The notes under the pieces were generated by a model, which made no database searches, was not told where the DNA came from, and saw nothing but the letters and a program-made list of their open reading frames with translations. This document shows positions 14,260 to 19,152 of a stretch of DNA of 19,152 nt, piece by piece. Position 1 is the stretch's first letter. Every line of letters begins with the position of its first letter. The position numbers and the translations under genes are program-made. The stretch is from assembly GCA_015489095.1 (NCBI GenBank), contig WFMN01000088.1, positions 1-19,152 on the forward strand, given 5' to 3'. This DNA is from Mariprofundaceae bacterium (GTDB lineage: Bacteria > Pseudomonadota > Zetaproteobacteria > Mariprofundales > J009).

Positions 14260-15008
14260 CAGCGTGAGCACCCGGCCAGTCGTGTTTGCTGCGGCTTTGC
14301 GAGATTGGCCAGCCAGACCTTCGCCAACGCTTTATCTCTCAATAACACAGCCTGGTAGTCAATCTCCGCGATGGCATGCTGTTGCGAGGCCAGCGGCACA
14401 AAACCGGCATCGACCAAACCTTGATCCACCATCATGGCGGCTTGCATCGCATTTTGGGCATAGACGAATTTAGGCTTTAAGGCTTCCCATAGCCCCTGAT
14501 GTTGCAACACGACCCTGGCGGACTTACCGAATGGCGCCACATCGGGATTGGCAATCGCAATATGCTGAATAGCCGGGTTTACAAGCATGCTGAGGTTTGA
14601 AATAACTTGTTTGCCGACCTTCACGCCAAGATGACCCTGACCGATTCTAAATCGCGCCTCCCCCTTGTGCCGGCGCATCAGTAGCGACGGTCGCTCATCA
14701 TCCGCGGCAATAAACAAATCAAACGGCGCGCCCTGCATAATCTGATTGTACAAACGTCCGGTCGAACCCGCTATCAGACGCACCGTAACATGATGCTCCT
14801 TCTCAAATGCTTCCGACTTTTGCTGCATCTCCGGATACAAACTCGAAGCTACCGCCACAGTCAGCGTTTCAATCGCAAATGCAGGGGCTGGTAATAAACA
14901 AAAGATTATTGGCCACAGGCGAACGCGGATCAACGCTGGTAAAACCTTTATTGCATATTTTACCTTATATCCGTCTTTATCTGTGTTCATCCGTGGCTGA
15001 AAATGCAT
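14259..15008 (-). CDS. modA: Molybdate ABC transporter substrate-binding protein
   Basis: ModA captures molybdate in the periplasm. The mature part (IETLTVAVASSLYPEMQQKSEAFEKEHHVTVRLIAGSTGRLYNQIMQGAPFDLFIAADDERPSLL) has the ModA ligand-site pattern with AASS-like AVASS and GSTG. A hydrophobic signal core WPIIFCLLPAPAFA precedes it. The start is ambiguous. ATG 15008 lies one base after the moaA stop behind GGTGGG, but makes a long leader derived from a repeat; ATG 14990 and TTG 14933 (MIRVRLWPIIFCLL..., a standard signal peptide) are alternatives. The C-terminus looks slightly short. Confidence 0.9.
   Translation of the reverse strand: MHFQPRMNTDKDGYKVKYAIKVLPALIRVRLWPIIFCLLPAPAFAIETLTVAVASSLYPEMQQKSEAFEKEHHVTVRLIAGSTGRLYNQIMQGAPFDLFIAADDERPSLLMRRHKGEARFRIGQGHLGVKVGKQVISNLSMLVNPAIQHIAIANPDVAPFGKSARVVLQHQGLWEALKPKFVYAQNAMQAAMMVDQGLVDAGFVPLASQQHAIAEIDYQAVLLRDKALAKVWLANLAKPQQTRLAGCSR
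14913..14996 (-). repeat. Dispersed-type inverted repeat inside the modA 5' coding region
   Basis: On the minus strand the segment opens CCACGGATGAACACAGAT (14996-14979) and closes with ATCCGCGTTCGCCTGTGG (14930-14913). These arms are imperfect inverted copies, 13 of 18 matching. Phrases like 'CCACGGATGAACAC' recur in intergenic repeats of many bacteria. Here the unit is read through in the modA frame as residues of the N-terminal leader. Confidence 0.6.
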
Positions 15009-15009
15009 G

Positions 15010-16044
15010 TTACCCACCAATATGAATCATGGAGCGTTTTTTGCTGTCCGCATCGAAATCGTACAGGCCGATCTCCGGCTTGATCATGGCCGAACGCAAA
15101 AACAGCGTGCGGATATCATCATCACTGCCGCCGCTGCGAATCACATCGCGGAGGTTCAGTTGATGATCGGCGGGCAGACATGAGCGCAGCCCGCCGTCGG
15201 CGGTCAGGCGAAGACGATTGCAACCTTCACAGAAGCGCGCCGACATCGGCATAATAAAACCGACCACGCCCGACCCATGCCTCAATGGCAAATAGCGCGC
15301 CGCTGTATTGCCGGTTTCCAATGCTGCATCCACATCAACACGCGCACGCACATCCCCGCGCTGCAACACCTCATCAATCGAGATATAATGTTGATGCCAA
15401 TCCATACCCTGTTTCATCGGCATCAGCTCAATAAAACGAATCGTGGCGGCATTATTGGATGCAAAATCGATGAGTTCCGCGACCTCGGAATGTTTATCAC
15501 CGGCATTGATGTCGCGCATTAATACCGTGTTCAATTTAATCGGAAACAGCCCTGCAGATCCGGCTGCTTCGATGCCGGCCAGCACCGACGCCAGTTCGCC
15601 GCCCGTCAGCCTGCGAAAACGCAACGCATTCAGACTATCAATGCTGATATTGACGCGCCCCAGCCCTGCCGATGCCAGATCATGCGCGTATTTGCCCAAC
15701 AGCGTGGCATTGGTGGTCATGCTCAAGTCGGTGATACCGGGGATGTCGGCCAGCCTCTCCACCAGCCGCGGCAAATCGCGGCGTACCAGCGGTTCACCGC
15801 CGGTAATGCGAACCTTGGTCACGCCCAGATCGACCGCCACGCGAACAATGCGCTCGATCTCCTCATAACGCAAAATCCGCGCATGGCTTTCCGCCCGGTA
15901 TGCATCCGGCGCAGGCCGGCAGTAATCGCAGCGCATATTGCAGCGATCCGTCACCGAAATACGCAAATAAGTCAGCTTGCGACCAAACCGATCCTGCAAT
16001 TGGTCAGGTTTGCGCGGATAAAAAGCGATTGGTGTCGGGCTCAT
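15010..16044 (-). CDS. moaA: GTP 3',8-cyclase (radical SAM)
   Basis: MoaA starts Mo-cofactor synthesis by rearranging GTP to 3',8-cyclo-dihydro-GTP. The 344-aa protein has the SAM cluster motif DRCNMRCDYC (Cys35, Cys39, Cys42), VRITGGEPLVRRDL, LSMTTNATLL, and the second [4Fe-4S] site CEGCNRLRLTADGGLRSCL. It ends in the Gly-Gly tail (SMIHIGG) needed for activity. ATG 16044 overlaps the nasA stop as ATGA; a longer form from 16110 would run into nasA and is rejected. modA follows after one base. Confidence 0.97.
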   Translation of the reverse strand: MSPTPIAFYPRKPDQLQDRFGRKLTYLRISVTDRCNMRCDYCRPAPDAYRAESHARILRYEEIERIVRVAVDLGVTKVRITGGEPLVRRDLPRLVERLADIPGITDLSMTTNATLLGKYAHDLASAGLGRVNISIDSLNALRFRRLTGGELASVLAGIEAAGSAGLFPIKLNTVLMRDINAGDKHSEVAELIDFASNNAATIRFIELMPMKQGMDWHQHYISIDEVLQRGDVRARVDVDAALETGNTAARYLPLRHGSGVVGFIMPMSARFCEGCNRLRLTADGGLRSCLPADHQLNLRDVIRSGGSDDDIRTLFLRSAMIKPEIGLYDFDADSKKRSMIHIGG

Positions 16045-18722
16045 ACGTCCGATAGCAGGCGCTTCATCTCCGGCACGCATGAACCGCAACCAGTGCCGGC
16101 CATGGTACAAGCCTTGAGCGCTTCAACAGAATCAGAGCCATCACGAATCGCCGCTTTCAATTCCAGTTCCCCGACATTGTTGCAGGCGCAGATGATTTTT
16201 CCCTTGCTGTCTTCCTTGTTGATCGGGCCGCCCGGCGCAAGTAGGTACGGTCGCAACTCACCGACATCGCGACCTTCCAGCATCAGTTTTCTTATCCACT
16301 GAGCCTCAACAATATCACCGCCAACCCAGCGCACGGCCATCAACCGACCATCTTCCAGCCATGCTTTACGATTAATGCCATGCTTACGATCCGAATAGGT
16401 CAGTGTTTCGATACTCCGACCCTCCTCCAGCATTTGATCCAGACGCTTGTATTTTTCCGCCGCCAGTGGTTTGGTGCAGGCCAGATCAACCGAGGTGACC
16501 GGGTGATCACTGCCCGCACAGGAAACCACGCCATAGGTGTAGCCCTCAATCATCTTCCTGCCCAGTTCAAGTTTAGAACCGGCCATCAGCATCACACCGC
16601 GCCATGCCGGTTCGAAACGTTCCACCTGAACCGCCGTATGTTTAAACTCCGGTTGTTTGGAAACAGGATCCACCGCAACACGCGTCAGGCTGTTCGCGCG
16701 CCCCTTGCGCGCCGTCATCCTGCCCCAGTGCATCGGCAGAAAGAGCATATCGGGCCGTATATCCCGACTAAGCGTTACCGGCACAATCACATCCCCCCGC
16801 CGGGAGGTAACGCGCACCAGATCCTCTTCATCAATCCCATATTTCGCTGCGACATCAGGATAAATCTGCAGACGAGGCAGCGGCAAATGCTGCATCAGCG
16901 AAGGCACCTGTCCGGTTTTGGTCATGGTATGCCACTGATCACGTATACGTCCGGTGGTAAGCGATAGCGGATACGCATCGTCGGTCGGTTCTGCAACCGG
17001 TCTGTAGCTCATATCGATAAAGCGCGCTCTGGCATCATCCGTTTCAAAGCGGCCATCCGAATAGAGCCGCTTTTCACAATTCGGCCGGGAACCCTCAGGA
17101 TAGGGCCACTGCTGCGGCCCGTATTCATCCAGGACAGCGTATGAGAGGCCGCTGATATCAATATCCGTATGGGCCGTAAGTGCGCAGTGTTCGCGGAACA
17201 CGTCTTCACTCTTTTCATATGCGAATGCGGATTGCCAGTCCCTCCCCAGATGCCGACCCAGATGCAGCGCAAAATCCGTGGTGATTTTCCAGTCCGGACG
17301 GGCCAGACCGGGCGCGGGAAATGCCTGCTGCAGATGGGTAATGCAGCGCTCCGAATTGGTTACGCAGCCCTCTTTTTCAGCCCATCCGGCAGCCGGAAAC
17401 AGGATATGGGCGAAGCGGGTCGTATCGGTGGGGTGATAGGCATCGGAGACCATAACCATTTCGGCTTTTTTCAGCGCGGACTCGGCACGTTTGGCATCGG
17501 GCAGGGAAACCATCGGATTGGTGCAGGCAATCCACACAGCTTTGACCTTGCCGGCATCAATCGCGTCAAACAACTCGGTTGCCGTCAAACCCGGTTTTTC
17601 AGAAATCCTTTCCACGCCCCAAAAGCGGGCCACCTCCTGCCGGTGTTCCGAATTGGTGTAATCGCGATGCGCCGCCAGCATATTGGCCAATCCCCCCACC
17701 TCCCGGCCGCCCATGGCATTGGACTGCCCGGTCAGCGAGAACGGCCCGCAGCCGGGCCGGCCGATCTGTCCCGTGGCCAGATGCAGATTGATTAATGCGT
17801 TGCTCTTATCCGTCCCCGATGTCGACTGATTCATGCCCTGACACCAGAATGACATGGTTTTGTTTTCGGCAAACCAGAAGGCAGCACGCACAATATCAGC
17901 CGCTTCAAGACCGCAGATTGATGCCGCCTTTCGCGGCGTCATGGACAATGCCCTTGCTGCAACCTCTTCGAAGCCATTGGTGTGCTGTTCAATGTATGCA
18001 TGGTCTACCAAATCCTCCCATAGCAAGACGTTAAGCATCGCTTGCATCAATGCGATGTCTGTGCCCGGTCTGAGAGGCAGATATAAATCCGCAATTGAGC
18101 AGGTGTCGGTGCGACGCGGGTCGGCAACCACCACCTTCAAATCAGGATTGGATTCCTTCGCCGCCTCCATGCGACGAAATACAATCGGGTGTGCATAAGC
18201 CGGATTAGCCCCGATAATAAAAAAGGATTCCGCCAGTTCGATATCCGCATAGCAGCCCGGCGGGCCATCGGCTCCGAAAGCGCGTTTATAGCCGGCAACG
18301 GCAGACGACATACACAGGCGCGAATTGGTATCGACATTATTGCTGCCGATAAACCCTTTCATCAGCTTGTTAAACACATAATAGTCTTCAGTCAGCAGTT
18401 GTCCCGAGATATAAAACGCCACGGCGTCGGAGCCATGCGCGCGGATAATTTCAGCAAATTTCCGAGCGCCATGATCAAGCGCCGTGTCCCAATCCACGGG
18501 CGCGAACGGCGCGTCCAGGGATGTGCGTAGTTTCGGACGCAACAGTCGGTCTTCCGTGCGCACCGTATGATGCAGTTCACGCCCCTTCGAGCAAAGCATG
18601 CCGCGGTTGGTGGGATGTCTTTCATCACCGCCCAGAGAAACAATCCGCTCGCCGTCGGTTTCCAGTCGAATCCCGCAACCCGTGCCGCAATAGGAACAGA
18701 CGCTGTTTACTGTTCGGGTCAT
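16041..18722 (-). CDS. nasA: Assimilatory nitrate reductase catalytic subunit
   Basis: This Mo-bisMGD enzyme reduces nitrate to nitrite in the cytoplasm for nitrogen assimilation. The 893-aa protein begins with the [4Fe-4S] motif CSYCGTGCGI (Cys9, 12, 16) and RGMLCSKG (Cys44). It has the likely Mo-ligand Cys137 in NSRLCMSSAVAGYKRAFGADGPP, then the molybdopterin-binding domains (CQGMNQSTSGTDKSNALINLHLATGQIGRPGCGPFSLTGQSNAMGGREVGG). A C-terminal BFD-like [2Fe-2S] domain holds ICACNNVGE and GTGCGSCVPEMKRLL, as in the NasA type and absent from short NarB. AGGAG lies 6 nt before ATG. No Tat signal is seen. It heads the overlapping moa-mod-mob chain. Confidence 0.95.
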   Translation of the reverse strand: MTRTVNSVCSYCGTGCGIRLETDGERIVSLGGDERHPTNRGMLCSKGRELHHTVRTEDRLLRPKLRTSLDAPFAPVDWDTALDHGARKFAEIIRAHGSDAVAFYISGQLLTEDYYVFNKLMKGFIGSNNVDTNSRLCMSSAVAGYKRAFGADGPPGCYADIELAESFFIIGANPAYAHPIVFRRMEAAKESNPDLKVVVADPRRTDTCSIADLYLPLRPGTDIALMQAMLNVLLWEDLVDHAYIEQHTNGFEEVAARALSMTPRKAASICGLEAADIVRAAFWFAENKTMSFWCQGMNQSTSGTDKSNALINLHLATGQIGRPGCGPFSLTGQSNAMGGREVGGLANMLAAHRDYTNSEHRQEVARFWGVERISEKPGLTATELFDAIDAGKVKAVWIACTNPMVSLPDAKRAESALKKAEMVMVSDAYHPTDTTRFAHILFPAAGWAEKEGCVTNSERCITHLQQAFPAPGLARPDWKITTDFALHLGRHLGRDWQSAFAYEKSEDVFREHCALTAHTDIDISGLSYAVLDEYGPQQWPYPEGSRPNCEKRLYSDGRFETDDARARFIDMSYRPVAEPTDDAYPLSLTTGRIRDQWHTMTKTGQVPSLMQHLPLPRLQIYPDVAAKYGIDEEDLVRVTSRRGDVIVPVTLSRDIRPDMLFLPMHWGRMTARKGRANSLTRVAVDPVSKQPEFKHTAVQVERFEPAWRGVMLMAGSKLELGRKMIEGYTYGVVSCAGSDHPVTSVDLACTKPLAAEKYKRLDQMLEEGRSIETLTYSDRKHGINRKAWLEDGRLMAVRWVGGDIVEAQWIRKLMLEGRDVGELRPYLLAPGGPINKEDSKGKIICACNNVGELELKAAIRDGSDSVEALKACTMAGTGCGSCVPEMKRLLSDV

Positions 18723-18755
18723 TCCAACTCCTGAGTTTTATACATAAAAGCTACT

Positions 18756-18950
18756 CACCGCAGAGTACGCAAAGGACGCGGAGGAGAACCAATCATATCT
18801 AATTCATAGTTGTGTCCATTCGCATTCATCTGCCCCTCAGTGTAGCCACTCTGGATACGCACCACAGACATTTCCTTTGGACACCATCCACCTTCGAGTT
18901 TCAGTCTTTGACTTTGACCTTCCTCTGCGTCCTTTGCGTACTCTGCGGTG
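18756..18950. repeat. Long-armed inverted repeat between nirD and nasA
   Basis: A 30-bp left arm starting CACCGCAGAGTACGCAAAGG (18756-18785) and its complement ending CCTTTGCGTACTCTGCGGTG (18921-18950) match at 29 of 30 positions, enclosing about 135 bp. The arm sequence is of the widespread 'CACCGCAGAG...GCAAAGGACGC' kind. The core includes TGTGTCCATTCGCATTCATC, similar to another common dispersed repeat. No direct flanking duplication and no credible gene are present. It fills most of the 251-bp nirD-nasA gap (18723-18973), in which I see no clear promoter. Confidence 0.8.
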
Positions 18951-18973
18951 AAAGGGTTTTGACTTGATCCGAA

Positions 18974-19152
18974 CTACAGGCTTAAAAACACCTGACCGCT
19001 TTCGACTTTCACCGGATAGGTTCTGACACAACCTTCGTCGGGGGCGGCGACCTGGCCATCATCGAGATGAATACGCCAGTTATGCAGCGGGCAGAGAACA
19101 TCATCACCCGAAACAATGCCCTCGGCCAGCGGTCCCTGCTTATGCGGACAGC
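18974..19152 (-). CDS. nirD: Nitrite reductase [NAD(P)H] small subunit, C-terminal part
   Basis: The frame enters from the right edge and ends in TAG at 18974-18976. The 58 visible residues read CPHKQGPLAEGIVSGDDVLCPLHNWRIHLDDGQVAAPDEGCVRTYPVKVESGQVFLSL. This is the Rieske-like fold of NirD, and it retains the C-x-H and C-x2-H cluster ligands that some enteric NirD proteins have lost. NirD pairs with the sirohaem protein NirB to reduce nitrite to ammonium. nirB is expected just upstream, outside the window. Its place before nasA completes a nitrate-to-ammonium route. Confidence 0.9.
   Translation of the reverse strand, partial: CPHKQGPLAEGIVSGDDVLCPLHNWRIHLDDGQVAAPDEGCVRTYPVKVESGQVFLSL

Noticed and set aside
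17169..17795. 208-codon plus-strand frame opposite nasA
   Set aside because: It is a shadow of the nitrate reductase coding frame, with no start context.
18837..19031. 64-codon minus-strand frame between nirD and nasA
   Set aside because: It is translated largely from the inverted repeat and overlaps the end of nirD in another frame. The HRRVRKGRRG phrase is the typical product of that repeat.
1..19152. tRNA, rRNA, CRISPR array, integrase or transposase genes
   Set aside because: Reading both strands revealed none. The repeats seen are inverted or dispersed singletons, not regularly spaced arrays, and no ORF matched a recombinase.

Overview
The window is chromosomal DNA of a Gram-negative proteobacterium. 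Evidence for this is a lipobox LptE-type LPS-assembly protein, a sigma-32 RpoH with its own consensus sigma-70 promoter, the hemA-prfA-prmC order, a proteobacterial EF-P, and a bacterial Mo-cofactor and nitrate-assimilation operon. The genus cannot be fixed from sequence alone. By eye, bases 1 to about 8730 are clearly richer in G+C than bases 8760 to the end.

Left block, housekeeping (1-8733). On the + strand lie the 3' end of hemA, prfA (RF1), prmC (which methylates RF1), lptE, holA, a membrane protein with a Tim44-like domain, rpoH and efp. An unidentified 289-aa protein (-) sits between rpoH and efp. aroB (-) faces efp. Divergent from aroB is a 48-codon, frameshifted 5' remnant of leuS that stops abruptly at 8730, 31 bases before the end of mog. 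leuS is normally next to lptE-holA, and here it is not.

Right block, nitrate assimilation and molybdenum cofactor (8762-19152, all -). In transcription order: nirD (partial), nasA (nitrate reductase), moaA, modA, modB, modC, moaC, moaD, moaE, mobB, mobA, moeA, mog. Almost every junction from nasA to moeA is overlapping or abutting: ATGA, TGATG or TAGATG. The operon covers molybdate uptake (ModABC), precursor Z formation (MoaA/MoaC), dithiolene formation (MoaD/MoaE), adenylation and Mo insertion (Mog/MoeA), nucleotide attachment (MobA/MobB) and the Mo enzyme that uses the product (NasA), with NirD serving the next step, nitrite to ammonia.

Small repeats are a striking second layer. The best is a non-autonomous, hairpin-rich mini-element seen in two copies with apparent target duplications. 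A 46-bp copy (4850-4895) sits directly against the -35 box of rpoH. A copy of about 153 bp (11159-11311) sits in the mobB/mobA junction, where the 8-bp duplication is exactly the ancestral stop/start overlap, so both genes remain intact. A third site (8442-8453) has only one end. Other repeats are a REP-type inverted doublet after holA, a nested inverted repeat between prfA and prmC, a long inverted repeat between nirD and nasA, and a dispersed-type repeat that now codes for the N-terminal leader of ModA. No tRNA, rRNA, CRISPR array, integrase or transposase gene was seen.
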